64,000 nt of DNA from positions 156,480-220,479 of the forward strand of contig NZ_BBJC02000005.1 in the NCBI RefSeq assembly GCF_000739715.2, in the 5' to 3' direction. The translations under genes were made by a program, and so were the position numbers. Shown piece by piece: positions 16,048 through 25,280 of the stretch (positions within the stretch are counted from its first letter, which is position 1; every line of letters starts with the position of its first letter). This DNA is from Falsirhodobacter sp. alg1. GTDB lineage: Bacteria > Pseudomonadota > Alphaproteobacteria > Rhodobacterales > Rhodobacteraceae. The notes below the pieces were generated by a model. The model did not search any database and was not told the DNA's origin. It saw only the letters and a list, made by a program, of their open reading frames with translations.

Positions 16048-17562
16048 TTAGTCAAAGGTCCAGAACCCCTCCGCCTCGGTAATGGGCAGTGCGGCTTTCA
16101 GCATCGATATGTTCGGTGCACGGGGGGATAGGTCGGTTGTCCCGGCAATCACCGCCTCAATCTCCGCAGCGACGGCCAGTACTCGCAAATCGTCATTGCG
16201 GCGCCCTACGATCTGCAAACCGAACGGCATTCCCTTGTCATCATGACCGCAAGGAATGGAGATGGAGGGCAGGCCTGCAATGGTCGTGGCATAGGACAGT
16301 GCCAGCCAGTGATAATAGGTCTTCGTCGGTTTCCCATCGATTTCCGTTGGATAAAGCTCTCTCCACGGGCGGGGGCTAACGGTGATGGCAGGCGAAATCA
16401 GGATGTCCCAATCTGTGAAAAAGGCCTCCCACCGTCGATGGCAGGCGCCCTGGGCAAAGATCGCCTTTGCAACATCTTCAGCGGAATAGCTGCGTCCTTC
16501 CAATACATTGTCCCTGACGTTCGGGCCGACATGGGCCGGAACGCGATCCAGAAGGTCTGCATGCACCCCCAGAAAGGATATTCCACGCAGCACACCGAAA
16601 ATCCGGTCGGCATCATGGCAGTCTGGCGACGCCTCATCCAGAATGCCGAATGTCGGGGCAAGCTGGCTCAATGCCTTGCGAAAATGCGCGCGGACCGTCG
16701 TTTCAGTAGGCGCGAACCCGAAATCCTCGGTTGCGGCCACCTTGAGCGAGGATAGGTCGACCGGCGGCAGCGTAGCGAACCCTGCAGGGTTCCATGGTGT
16801 GCGGCCATCGACCTCTATGGAATAGGGATCATTGCGGCCCGGACGTGACATGACAGAGAGCATCAGTCCGGCATCGGCGACGTTGCGGGCCATAGGGCCA
16901 GATGTCGAAAGCGGGATCATGGCGGTCGCCCGCGCCTCTCCGGGGACCACGCCGGGGCTGGGGCGGAACCCGACCACTCCGCAATGGGCCGCAGGGTTGC
17001 GCAGCGATCCGCCCATATCCGAGCCGCTGGCCAGCGGCGCATATCCGCAGGCCAGTGCCACCGCCGAACCACCGGAGGAACCTGCGCAGGTTTTCGTGAC
17101 ATCATAAGGATTGGCGGTGGCACCATAGACGAGGTTGCGGGAATTCGCTCCGGCGCTCCATTCAGGCACATTGGTTTTCCCCATCGGCAAAGCGCCCGCA
17201 GCAACCAGTGCGGTGACCGGAGGCCCGTTTACCTTTGGAATATTATCTCGAAAGGCCAGCGAGCCGAATGTGGTAGGCAAGCCCGCAACATCCTCCATAT
17301 CCTTTATCGCAACCGGCAGTCCATGAAGCGGGCCAAGTCGCTGTCCGGCTGCCACGGCTGTTTCTGCAGCAATGGCCCCTGCACGCAGCCTGTCAAAATC
17401 ACGGACCGGCATGGCATTCAGCGCGTGATCCACCCCCTCCACACGGGCAATGCAGGCATCGGCCAGTTCAACAGGCGAAAGTTGTTTGCGGGCGATCAGG
17501 CGACGTGCCTGTATGGCCGTAAGGTCGGCGGGGTTAGAGGGAAACGGGGCAATAGGGGTCAT
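16048..17562 (-). CDS. Amidase (amidase-signature family)
   Basis: A 504-residue amidase-signature hydrolase. The Ser-cisSer-Lys triad is complete: K87 in VAIKDMED, S162 in AGSSGGSAVAL and S186 in SDMGGSLRNPA, with the usual 75- and 24-residue spacing. It cleaves a carboxamide, yielding a carboxylate and ammonia or an amine; the substrate cannot be read from sequence. The ATG at 17562 overlaps the stop of the gamma-glutamyltransferase-family gene as ATGA. No glutamine-tRNA amidotransferase partner genes adjoin it, so a catabolic role in this peptide/amide island is more likely than GatA. Confidence 0.9.
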   Translation of the reverse strand: MTPIAPFPSNPADLTAIQARRLIARKQLSPVELADACIARVEGVDHALNAMPVRDFDRLRAGAIAAETAVAAGQRLGPLHGLPVAIKDMEDVAGLPTTFGSLAFRDNIPKVNGPPVTALVAAGALPMGKTNVPEWSAGANSRNLVYGATANPYDVTKTCAGSSGGSAVALACGYAPLASGSDMGGSLRNPAAHCGVVGFRPSPGVVPGEARATAMIPLSTSGPMARNVADAGLMLSVMSRPGRNDPYSIEVDGRTPWNPAGFATLPPVDLSSLKVAATEDFGFAPTETTVRAHFRKALSQLAPTFGILDEASPDCHDADRIFGVLRGISFLGVHADLLDRVPAHVGPNVRDNVLEGRSYSAEDVAKAIFAQGACHRRWEAFFTDWDILISPAITVSPRPWRELYPTEIDGKPTKTYYHWLALSYATTIAGLPSISIPCGHDDKGMPFGLQIVGRRNDDLRVLAVAAEIEAVIAGTTDLSPRAPNISMLKAALPITEAEGFWTFD

Positions 17563-19139
17563 TCGGCTGCTCCTTCGGATACGGCATCGCCCCAAGGCGA
17601 AAATGTTTCGGTGGTGCCGGAATTCAGACCACCCTCTCGCAGCACCGCTGCCGGGCAGGCAAAGGCAAGTGGGAAGGGAAGCCGTTTGGCGGTGGTAATC
17701 TGCCAGTTTTTCGAAAGCGCTTCAGTAACCGGACCTTCCAGCCGTTCGTCGGCCACCACCAGCGGGCCACCGGACGCGTCCATTCTGGGTGCCTCGATGG
17801 CCTGCTGCAGGGTTGCAGGCGTCTCCAGAAGCTGTGCGGCAATCTGGCCCACGGCAGGCATGATCTTGCGCCCGCCGGACGCGCCCAAGGCAAAGGTCCG
17901 GTCGCCATTCCGCCCCACGACAGGGCAGACGTTCATCAGGCACCGTTTGCCCGCGGCCAGCGAGTTGCTCTTCCCCGGTTCGGGGTCGAACCACATGATG
18001 CCATTGTTCAGCAGCAGCCCGGTAGAAGGGGAGACTGTCCGGGACCCGAACACCGACAGAAGTGTCTGTGTCATGGACACCATGTTGCCATCGTGATCCA
18101 CGACGGAAAAATGGGTGGTGCAGCCCGGTGCCTTGGCGGCCTCGTGGTCACCCATTTCCGACAGGCGGCGCTCGTATGCGGCGCGGATCGCACCTGCGCG
18201 GGCAACGTAGGCAGAAGGGGTTTCAGCTTCGGAGGCCGGGTATTCGGATTGCCATTGGCTTACGGCATCAGCTAGCGTCGGTCCGGCGGTCAGCCCGGGA
18301 ACTGCGAAGATATGTCCCTGACGATAGGGAATGATCAAAGGATCCGACCATTCGGCCTGATAACCGGCCAGATCGTCGGCCGTCAGGAAACCGCCTTTGT
18401 CTGACACATCGCGTACCAGAGCCGCTGCAATGTCACCTTCGTAGAAATCGGCAGCCCCTGCCAAGGCCAGATGCTCCAGGGTTGCAGCCATTCCGGACTG
18501 GTCCAGCCGCACATCTGAAAGGGCGGTCCAGCCGAATGTTTTGGGCCACTGCCCTTCATCCAGAAACATGCGTGCGGCATCCGGGTCCTTGGCCAGATCC
18601 TTTGCGGCCGATGCGATGATCAGGGCTGCGTACCAGTCGATCTGCATTCCCTGTTTTGCATATTTGATGGCTGGGGCCAGCAGTTCGGCCCAAGGCATCC
18701 TGCCGAACCGGCCATGTGCCGCCGCAATTCCCGCCACGGTACCGGGCACCGCGACCGAACTGCCGCCGATGATGTTCCGATCCTCGACAACAGTCTCCCA
18801 TGGAAACAGATCCGATGCCTTACCTGCGCCCGACAGGGGGTAATGATTTGCGTCCAAGAAGGCCGACGCGCGCATTCCATAGTTCAGGGCGTACGCGCGC
18901 TCCTCGCCCGCGCGCCACAGCATCATCGCACCGCCGCCCATCGGCCCCGACATCCAGGGTTCCAGCACGCCCATGGCAAAGCTGGTGGCGACGGCTGCAT
19001 CCACGGCATCTCCGCCGGCTGCAAGTACCGCCGCGCCTGCTTCCGCTGCCAGAACATGCTGGGCGGCAACGACGCCGCCGGCTACGGAGACGACGCCCGG
19101 CTTTGCGACGATCTGGCTTCGTGAAAAGGATCCGGCCAT
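17559..19139 (-). CDS. Gamma-glutamyltransferase-family enzyme
   Basis: A 526-residue Ntn-hydrolase of the gamma-glutamyltranspeptidase family. The autoprocessing and catalytic threonine is T341 in GCTTHFSVVDHDG; NGIMWFDPEPG and GASGGRKIMPA match the small-subunit substrate loop. The large-subunit part has DAVDAAVATSFAMGVLEPWMSGPMGGG. There is no signal peptide, so it is predicted cytoplasmic, unlike secreted GGT of enterobacteria. Such enzymes act on gamma-glutamyl bonds or related acyl-amides. It sits between two amidases in a leftward operon divergent from an IclR regulator, consistent with breaking down imported amides. Confidence 0.9.
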   Translation of the reverse strand: MAGSFSRSQIVAKPGVVSVAGGVVAAQHVLAAEAGAAVLAAGGDAVDAAVATSFAMGVLEPWMSGPMGGGAMMLWRAGEERAYALNYGMRASAFLDANHYPLSGAGKASDLFPWETVVEDRNIIGGSSVAVPGTVAGIAAAHGRFGRMPWAELLAPAIKYAKQGMQIDWYAALIIASAAKDLAKDPDAARMFLDEGQWPKTFGWTALSDVRLDQSGMAATLEHLALAGAADFYEGDIAAALVRDVSDKGGFLTADDLAGYQAEWSDPLIIPYRQGHIFAVPGLTAGPTLADAVSQWQSEYPASEAETPSAYVARAGAIRAAYERRLSEMGDHEAAKAPGCTTHFSVVDHDGNMVSMTQTLLSVFGSRTVSPSTGLLLNNGIMWFDPEPGKSNSLAAGKRCLMNVCPVVGRNGDRTFALGASGGRKIMPAVGQIAAQLLETPATLQQAIEAPRMDASGGPLVVADERLEGPVTEALSKNWQITTAKRLPFPLAFACPAAVLREGGLNSGTTETFSPWGDAVSEGAAE

Positions 19140-19141
19140 GG

Positions 19142-20563
19142 TTAACCTCCGATATTCATGGGAAAGGGACGCATCGCAGGGCGCAGCTTTTCATAGGCAT
19201 GCGCCATTCGCAGAACGCCGATATCGTCAAACCGTTGACCTGCGATCTGCAGGCCAAGCGGCACATTGTTTGAATCGTAGCCGCAGGGCAGGCTCGCCAC
19301 AGGCTGTTCACTGATGTTATAGGCCACGGTATAACTGATGTGTTCCATCGCACGTTTTGGGTCGTTCGTCGGATGCCCCCATTCCGCGGGAAAGCTGATA
19401 TGCGGCGAAAGCGGCGAAAGAATGAAATCAAACCGTTTGGTGGCGGCGATGGTCAGCCGCCGTATCTCGACGGTGGCCGAATAGGCAGCGAAGGCCTGAA
19501 GTCCGGTGAATGCGGCGCCCGGTTCGGCATATTCCAGAAACAGGGGCAGTACCTTTTGCCGTTGTTCGTCCGACAGGGCCGCAAGGTCATGTGCTGCGCG
19601 GATCATCCAGAACCGGTCCAGCCCGCCCAGCAGTTCCGGTGTCATCCATGGATCTATCCGCTCCACGATGGCCCCTGCAGCCGCGAACATGTCTGCTGCG
19701 GCAACGACAGGGGGAATAACTTCAGGGTCCACATCCATACCGCAGCCCGGTTCAAGCTGCAGGCCAATCTTGACCCCTGTCAGGTCCATTTCCAGATCAA
19801 GCCATGGAATGCTGGCGGGGGGCAGGTTCCGGTAATCCCGCTGTTCCGGGTCCGGTCGGGACAGAACGCCCATCATCAGTGCCGCATCCTGTACCGTCCG
19901 GGTCATGGGACCCGCACAACGCCCCATATAGGGTGGATCGATCGGGATGCGTCCCAAGCTGGGTTTCAAGGCGACCAAACCGTTCCATGTTGCAGGAAAC
20001 CGGACCGAGCCGCCAATGTCTGTACCGATATGCAAGGGGCCGTATCCAGCCGCACCTCCGGCGCCTGCACCGGCAGATGAGCCGCCCGGGTTCATCGCAA
20101 GGTTCCATGGATTGCGCGTCAGCTTATGCAGACTGGAAAGACCGGATGACATGGCGCCGAATTCCGGCATCGTGGTCTTGCCGAGGATAACTGCGCCTGC
20201 CTCTCGCAGGCGGGCAGCGGGTGGTGCATCCCGGGGCGCGGGGATAAGCGGGGTGGCTGCGCTGCCGATAGGGCAGGGGCTACCAATCGTGGCGATATTC
20301 TCCTTGATGGTCGTAGGAACGCCATCAATGCAGATGCCGTCTGTTTCCAGTTGTTTACCTTTTTGCCATCGTGCCTCGGAGGCCTTGGCCATTTCCAGCG
20401 CACCTTGGGGATCGAACAGGTAAAATGCGTGGATGTGGGGTTCGCAACGATCTATTTGCGCGATCACCGCCTTGGTGACATCGACGGGTGACAGGGTTCC
20501 GGCACGATATGCGTCAACCAGTTCCGTGGCAGACATCTCGTACAATGCAGGTGGGGCGGTCAT
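19142..20563 (-). CDS. Amidase (amidase-signature family), second copy
   Basis: A 473-residue amidase with K87 (PTTIKENIA), S162 (NPGGSSAGAG) and S186 (GTDIGGSVRFPA). It is clearly diverged from the amidase at 16048, so this is not a recent duplication and the two probably have different substrates. First gene of the leftward operon; only two bases separate it from the next gene. The 215-base gap upstream faces the IclR-type regulator, which is a likely controller. Confidence 0.9.
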   Translation of the reverse strand: MTAPPALYEMSATELVDAYRAGTLSPVDVTKAVIAQIDRCEPHIHAFYLFDPQGALEMAKASEARWQKGKQLETDGICIDGVPTTIKENIATIGSPCPIGSAATPLIPAPRDAPPAARLREAGAVILGKTTMPEFGAMSSGLSSLHKLTRNPWNLAMNPGGSSAGAGAGGAAGYGPLHIGTDIGGSVRFPATWNGLVALKPSLGRIPIDPPYMGRCAGPMTRTVQDAALMMGVLSRPDPEQRDYRNLPPASIPWLDLEMDLTGVKIGLQLEPGCGMDVDPEVIPPVVAAADMFAAAGAIVERIDPWMTPELLGGLDRFWMIRAAHDLAALSDEQRQKVLPLFLEYAEPGAAFTGLQAFAAYSATVEIRRLTIAATKRFDFILSPLSPHISFPAEWGHPTNDPKRAMEHISYTVAYNISEQPVASLPCGYDSNNVPLGLQIAGQRFDDIGVLRMAHAYEKLRPAMRPFPMNIGG

Positions 20564-20778
20564 TTTGAATCCTCATTCACTGGTGAGCTGCACGCAGGAT
20601 CACACCGATGTATGGTCAGCGGAATCACACGTGGCGTATTGCATAGTGATACAGTCCAATTGTAAGGTGATCATCCGAGACCGGTAAATGATTTGCCTAG
20701 GGTATAGGCAGGTATAAACAGCCCGATGCGTTCATCAGAAGCCTCACGACTATTTTTAAGGCAGGGTTTGAATGCAAA
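20564..20778. promoter_or_regulatory. Divergent promoter region between amidase operon and IclR regulator
   Basis: An AT-richer gap that must carry the amidase-operon promoter and the regulator promoter. Two similar blocks, GGATCACAC near 20598 and GGAATCACAC near 20620, could be binding sites for the neighbouring regulator, but no long palindrome is evident. Confidence 0.35.
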
Positions 20779-21615
20779 GTGTCTGCAATCGAACAGGAAC
20801 CGAGGGGTTATCTTGTGATCAATTATGTTTCCCGTACCGCGCATGTGGAAGACGAAGCTGAAAACGATGCGCTCTTCGTACGGTCTGTCGGGCGGGCTAT
20901 GGCAGTTCTGTCCAGCTTTCACGCGGCAGAACATCCCCTTAGCCTGAGCGAGATTGCACGCGCAGCAGATCTAGATCGCTCCACGACGCAGCGGCTTGTC
21001 CATACGCTGCGCAAGATGGGATATATACGGCGGGATCGTCACGACCGGGGGTTCATTCCCGGCATCAGGATCTATGACCATGCTTTGGATGCGATGCGGC
21101 TGGACAGCCTCAATCAGCGTGCCGTTCCCTATCTGCTGGAGTTGCGGGGCGCGGTGAATGAGCGTGTGGACCTGTCATTGTTCGATGATTTGCGTCTTGT
21201 ATATGTATCGCGTGTGCAACCCGAACGGAAAAGGCTTCATGATCTGCTGGTTGGGCTAAGCGTGCCTGCCTATTGTACCTCGGCCGGTTGGGCAGCAATG
21301 TCGAAACTTCCGGACGAAACCGTTCGCGATATCATCCGGCGTTCGGACCGCATCCAGCATACACCGCGCACCATTGTGGATGAAAATGCCCTTATGGATA
21401 AGGTACATCAATGCCGTAAGCAGGGCTATGCGGTAGCCTTGGAACAACTGCTTATGGGAGAGGTGGCAATTGCCGCGGCGGTATCGGGGCCGTCGGGAAT
21501 ACCCTTGGGCAGCGTTACGATCACGGCGCTTGTATCGGATTGGAGCCCGGAGGCATTCGAGCAGGCCATGGCCCCCGCCCTGATGCAGACGGTACGTGCC
21601 ATCAGCCACGCCTGA
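20779..21615 (+). CDS. IclR-family transcriptional regulator
   Basis: Up to 278 residues. The N-terminal winged helix-turn-helix reads LSLSEIARAADLDRSTTQRLVHTLRKMGYI, and the remainder is the IclR effector domain with the family pattern PYLLELRG ... AYCTSAGWAAMSKLP and the C-terminal SGIPLGSVTITALVSDW. The first start is GTG at 20779; a second in-frame GTG at 20815 has a better GAGGGG ribosome-binding site, giving a protein 12 residues shorter. Its place between the amidase operon and the Dpp-type operon suggests it controls both in response to a ligand derived from the imported substrate. Confidence 0.88.
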   Translation: MSAIEQEPRGYLVINYVSRTAHVEDEAENDALFVRSVGRAMAVLSSFHAAEHPLSLSEIARAADLDRSTTQRLVHTLRKMGYIRRDRHDRGFIPGIRIYDHALDAMRLDSLNQRAVPYLLELRGAVNERVDLSLFDDLRLVYVSRVQPERKRLHDLLVGLSVPAYCTSAGWAAMSKLPDETVRDIIRRSDRIQHTPRTIVDENALMDKVHQCRKQGYAVALEQLLMGEVAIAAAVSGPSGIPLGSVTITALVSDWSPEAFEQAMAPALMQTVRAISHA

Positions 21616-21815
21616 GGTAGTAAATTCCGCGCAATATCTGGTGCATCAGGTCGCATGGGCGGCGGATGTACAAATATTGGGCGGATGAAAAAAATTCCAT
21701 GATTAAAGGAGGTTTTGTTTGGGGTTCGCCGGAACCCATGCCGTTCTGTAGGCACATCCCCGGGCAAACCGGGACGGAAGCACAAAGTTTCCCCACGTCA
21801 ACAGAGAGGTACATT

Positions 21816-23402
21816 ATGACCGTTAATCTGCGTGGCCTGCGCAACGGGATTGCCGCTGCCACAGCCCTGACATTGACCACGGCTTTGCCCACCTTTGCCG
21901 AAACGACGATCACGGCCGTGATGCATTCGGGCCTGCGGGTGCTGGACCCGGTGCTGACAACCGCACATATCACACGTGATAACGCCTTTATGGTGTTTGA
22001 CACGCTGGTCGCGATGGACGCGGATTTCGTGGTGCAGCCGCAGATGGCATCGTTCGAGATTTCGGATGATCAGCTGACCTATACATTCACCCTGCGTGAC
22101 GGGTTGAAATGGCATGACGGGGGGGAGGTGACTCCGGCCGATTGCATTGCTTCCATCAAGCGCTGGATGCAGCGCGACAGCGGGGGCCAGATGATTGCCG
22201 ACCGCATGGCATCGCTGGAGCCGACCGGGGACAAGAGCTTTGCCCTGACCCTGACCGAGCCTTTTTCCTATACTTTGGATGCAATGGGCAAACCGTCCGG
22301 TCTGGCGCTGTTCATGATGCCGGAACGCTTGGCTAGCCTGCCGGCGGATGAGCCGATTCCGGAAATGATCGGCTCCGGCCCGTTCAAGTTTGTTCAGGAT
22401 GAATTCCAGCCGGGTGTGAAGGTCGTCTACGAGAAATTCGACGACTACGTGCCTGCCGAAGGCCCGCAAAGCGCCGCAGCCGGTGCCAAGGTCGTGAAGG
22501 TTGACCGCGTGGAATGGGTGACGATGCCTGACGCGCAGACCTCGCTCAATGCGCTGATGAACGGGGAAATCGACTATCTGGAGGCGGTGCCGGTCGATCT
22601 TCTGCCACTGCTGGAGGGTATGCCGGGCGTCCAGACGGCGGTGCTCTCGCCGCTCGGGTCTGTCTCCATCGGCCGGATGAACTTCCTTTACCCTCCGTTC
22701 GACAATCCCAAGATCCGTCAGGCTGCCAAATTGGCATTGAGCCAGGAAAATGTACTGACGGCATTGATCGGAAACCCCGATTATTTCAAGGTTTGCGGCG
22801 CGATCTTTGGCTGTGGCACACCGCTTGAATTCGACGATGGATCGGAAAGCCTGACATCTGGCGGAGATATCGAGGCCGCCAAGGCACTGCTGGAAGAAGC
22901 GGGTTATGACGGCACCCCGGTTGTGCTGATGCAGCCCACGGATGTGGTCACCCTGACCGCGCAACCCGTTGTTGCGGCCCAGGCCCTGCGGGAAGCCGGT
23001 TTCAACGTCGATATGCAGCCGATGGACTGGCAAACTCTGGTGACCCGCCGTGCCAGCCAAGCTCCGCCCGCCGAAGGGGGCTGGAACCTGTTCTTTACCA
23101 ACTGGATCGTGCCCGAAGTGTCCAATCCTCTGGGTAACATCATGCTGCCGGGGCGGGGCGATGATGCCTGGTTCGGATGGCCGACAGATCCGGAGATCAA
23201 TACCCTGCTGGATGATTTTGCCTCCGCCTCGGCACTGGACGACCAGAAAGGCATTGCCCAAAAAATTCAGGCACATGTCATGGAGAACGTGAACTACATT
23301 CATCTTGGCCAATATTTCAGCCCATCCGCTTGGAGTGATACATTGACCGGCGTCGAAGAAGCCCCGTTCCCGATTTTCTGGGGCGTGGAGAAGCAGGGCT
23401 GA
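21816..23402 (+). CDS. Peptide/amide ABC transporter substrate-binding protein (SBP_bac_5 family)
   Basis: A 528-residue periplasmic binding protein of the DppA/OppA type. The start at ATG 21816 (AGAGAGGT upstream) gives a signal peptide ending TTALPTFAE; the frame runs further upstream but without signal character. The mature part has the family motifs TYTFTLRDGLKWHDGGEVTPADC and IGSGPFKF. Followed by a strong GC hairpin and then the permease genes. It sets the specificity of the importer; the ligand is probably a short peptide or amide handled by the hydrolases encoded around it. Confidence 0.92.
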   Translation: MTVNLRGLRNGIAAATALTLTTALPTFAETTITAVMHSGLRVLDPVLTTAHITRDNAFMVFDTLVAMDADFVVQPQMASFEISDDQLTYTFTLRDGLKWHDGGEVTPADCIASIKRWMQRDSGGQMIADRMASLEPTGDKSFALTLTEPFSYTLDAMGKPSGLALFMMPERLASLPADEPIPEMIGSGPFKFVQDEFQPGVKVVYEKFDDYVPAEGPQSAAAGAKVVKVDRVEWVTMPDAQTSLNALMNGEIDYLEAVPVDLLPLLEGMPGVQTAVLSPLGSVSIGRMNFLYPPFDNPKIRQAAKLALSQENVLTALIGNPDYFKVCGAIFGCGTPLEFDDGSESLTSGGDIEAAKALLEEAGYDGTPVVLMQPTDVVTLTAQPVVAAQALREAGFNVDMQPMDWQTLVTRRASQAPPAEGGWNLFFTNWIVPEVSNPLGNIMLPGRGDDAWFGWPTDPEINTLLDDFASASALDDQKGIAQKIQAHVMENVNYIHLGQYFSPSAWSDTLTGVEEAPFPIFWGVEKQG

Positions 23403-23419
23403 CACAGCCCGCGATACAG

Positions 23420-23444
23420 CCCCGGCCGTAGTGCATGGCCGGGG
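23420..23444 (+). other. Intercistronic hairpin after the binding-protein gene
   Basis: CCCCGGCC and GGCCGGGG form a perfect 8-base stem with a 9-base loop, between the binding-protein gene and the first permease gene. There is no long U-run. Such structures stabilise or attenuate the message so that binding protein exceeds membrane subunits. Confidence 0.65.
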
Positions 23445-23467
23445 GTCTTCGATAAGAGGGAGCCGAG

Positions 23468-24409
23468 ATGCCTACCTATTTAATCCGCCGTATTCTGGCA
23501 TCCATTCCGGTAATGCTGGTTGTTGCGGTTTTTGTTTTCCTGCTGCTGCGCCTCACCCCCGGTGATCCTGCCGCAGTGATTGCCGGCGATATGGCAACCC
23601 CCGAACAGTTGGAGAAAATCCGGACCACCCTGGGACTAAACGACCCGCTGCTGGTGCAGTTCTTCAACTGGATCGTCAATCTGCTGCGCGGTGATTTTGG
23701 AATTTCGCTTATCTCGAACCAGCCGGTCATAGACTTGGTGACGGATCGGATGTGGCCGACTATCTGGATTGCCCTGATCACCATCACGCTGTCGGTTGTG
23801 GTGGCCGTGCCGATGGGCGTTCTTGCCGCGTGGAAGCATCGTAGCTGGATCGATCATGTGGTGATGACATTTTCGGTGCTGGGGTTTTCCATACCCGTCT
23901 TTGTTATCGGTTACCTTCTTATCAAATTATTCGCGCTTGATCTGGGGATTCTGCCCGTACAGGGTTATCTGGCCCCGTCGCAGAACCTGTCGGGCTTCGC
24001 GGTGCGGGCAATTCTGCCGTCGTTGACTCTATCCTCCATCTATATCGCCCTGATCGCGCGGATGACACGGGCCAGCCTGCTCGATGTCTTGGGAGAGGAC
24101 TATGTCCGCACGGCCCGCGCCAAAGGACTGGCGGAACGTCGTGTCCTGTTCCGTCATGCGCTGCGCAACGCGGCTGTGCCGGTCATGACCGTGATCGGCA
24201 CCGGATTTGCCTTGCTAATTTCGGGCGTGGTGGTCACCGAAAGCGTGTTCAACATTCCCGGTCTGGGACGGTTGACGGTCGATAGCATTTTCGCACGGGA
24301 CTATCCGGTCATTCAGGCTTTGATCCTGCTGACATCGGGGGTTTACGTCCTGATCAACCTGCTGATCGACCTGTCCTATTCACTTCTCGATCCAAGGATC
24401 CGTTACTGA
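23468..24409 (+). CDS. Dpp-type ABC transporter permease 1
   Basis: A 313-residue inner-membrane permease of the DppB/GsiC type. It begins MPTYLIRRILASIPVMLVVAVFVFLLLRLTPGDPA, the N-terminal signature of this subfamily, has six predicted helices, and carries the cytoplasmic EAA-like loop DYVRTARAKGLAERRVLFRHALRNA. The stop overlaps the next start by one base (TGATG). Pairs with the following permease to form the channel for the substrate held by the binding protein upstream. Confidence 0.93.
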   Translation: MPTYLIRRILASIPVMLVVAVFVFLLLRLTPGDPAAVIAGDMATPEQLEKIRTTLGLNDPLLVQFFNWIVNLLRGDFGISLISNQPVIDLVTDRMWPTIWIALITITLSVVVAVPMGVLAAWKHRSWIDHVVMTFSVLGFSIPVFVIGYLLIKLFALDLGILPVQGYLAPSQNLSGFAVRAILPSLTLSSIYIALIARMTRASLLDVLGEDYVRTARAKGLAERRVLFRHALRNAAVPVMTVIGTGFALLISGVVVTESVFNIPGLGRLTVDSIFARDYPVIQALILLTSGVYVLINLLIDLSYSLLDPRIRY

Positions 24410-25278
24410 TGGCCGAGAAAACTATGCGTGCAGCGCTTCCGCTTTCGACACGTCTTATCGGGGTAAAGATCGGCGTGGCGCCCATGATCGCCGCACTGGT
24501 GCTTTTCGTGATCATCCTGGCAGCAATTTTTGCGCCTTGGGTGGCCCCGCATGATCCGATCCAGCAGAATCCCGTCATGCGCCTGAAGCCACCGTCGGCA
24601 GAGTATCTGCTGGGTACGGATAATTATGGCCGAGACCTTCTGAGCCGGGTGATCTGGGGCGCGCGGATATCGCTGACGATCGGAATATGCGTCACCATCC
24701 TGGCGGTGGTGATCGGGCTGGCAATCGGCCTTGTCTCGGGCTTCTTCAGGGTGGCCGATGCGATCATCATGCGTATCATGGACGGCCTCATGGCGATGCC
24801 TTCTGTCTTGCTGGCCATTGCCATCGTATCCCTGATCGGGGCGAACATCTGGACGGTGATGCTTGCCATCACGATTCCGGAAATTCCACGTGTCGTGCGG
24901 CTGGTGCGATCCATCGTGCTGTCGGCGCGGGAAGAGCCTTATGTAGAGGCGGCAATCTCCATGGGCACCTCGCTGCCGCGGATTTTGTGGCGCCATCTGA
25001 TGCCGAATACCTTCGCCCCGTTGACGGTGCAGGCAACCTATGTCTGTGCGTCTGCCATCCTGACAGAGGCGATCCTGTCTTTTCTGGGTGCGGGGGTTTC
25101 AACCGAAACTCCGACCTGGGGCAATATCATGGCCGAGACCCGGATCTATTTCCGGCTCAAACCCGAACTGATTTTCTGGCCGGGGTTTGCACTGTCGATG
25201 TGTATCCTTGCAATCAACCTGCTTGGGGACTGGGCGCGTGATGCGCTGGATCCACGCATGGGAAAGAGGGAGTCCTGA
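24409..25278 (+). CDS. Dpp-type ABC transporter permease 2
   Basis: A 289-residue permease of the DppC type. HDPIQQNPVMRLKPPSAEYLLGTDNYGRDLLSRVIWGAR is the usual periplasmic entry segment, and EEPYVEAAISMGTSLPRILWRHLMPN is the EAA loop that contacts the ATPase. It overlaps the preceding permease by one base and ends two bases before the fused ATPase gene. Confidence 0.93.
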   Translation: MAEKTMRAALPLSTRLIGVKIGVAPMIAALVLFVIILAAIFAPWVAPHDPIQQNPVMRLKPPSAEYLLGTDNYGRDLLSRVIWGARISLTIGICVTILAVVIGLAIGLVSGFFRVADAIIMRIMDGLMAMPSVLLAIAIVSLIGANIWTVMLAITIPEIPRVVRLVRSIVLSAREEPYVEAAISMGTSLPRILWRHLMPNTFAPLTVQATYVCASAILTEAILSFLGAGVSTETPTWGNIMAETRIYFRLKPELIFWPGFALSMCILAINLLGDWARDALDPRMGKRES

Positions 25279-25280
25279 GT

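Noticed and set aside
21722-21737. GGGTTC-GCCG-GAACCC hairpin upstream of the first binding-protein gene as a riboswitch
   Set aside because: A single short stem without the conserved core of any riboswitch class I can recognise.
21798-23405. A 535-codon open frame antisense to the binding-protein gene
   Set aside because: No recognisable motif; the plus strand encodes a complete family member with signal peptide.
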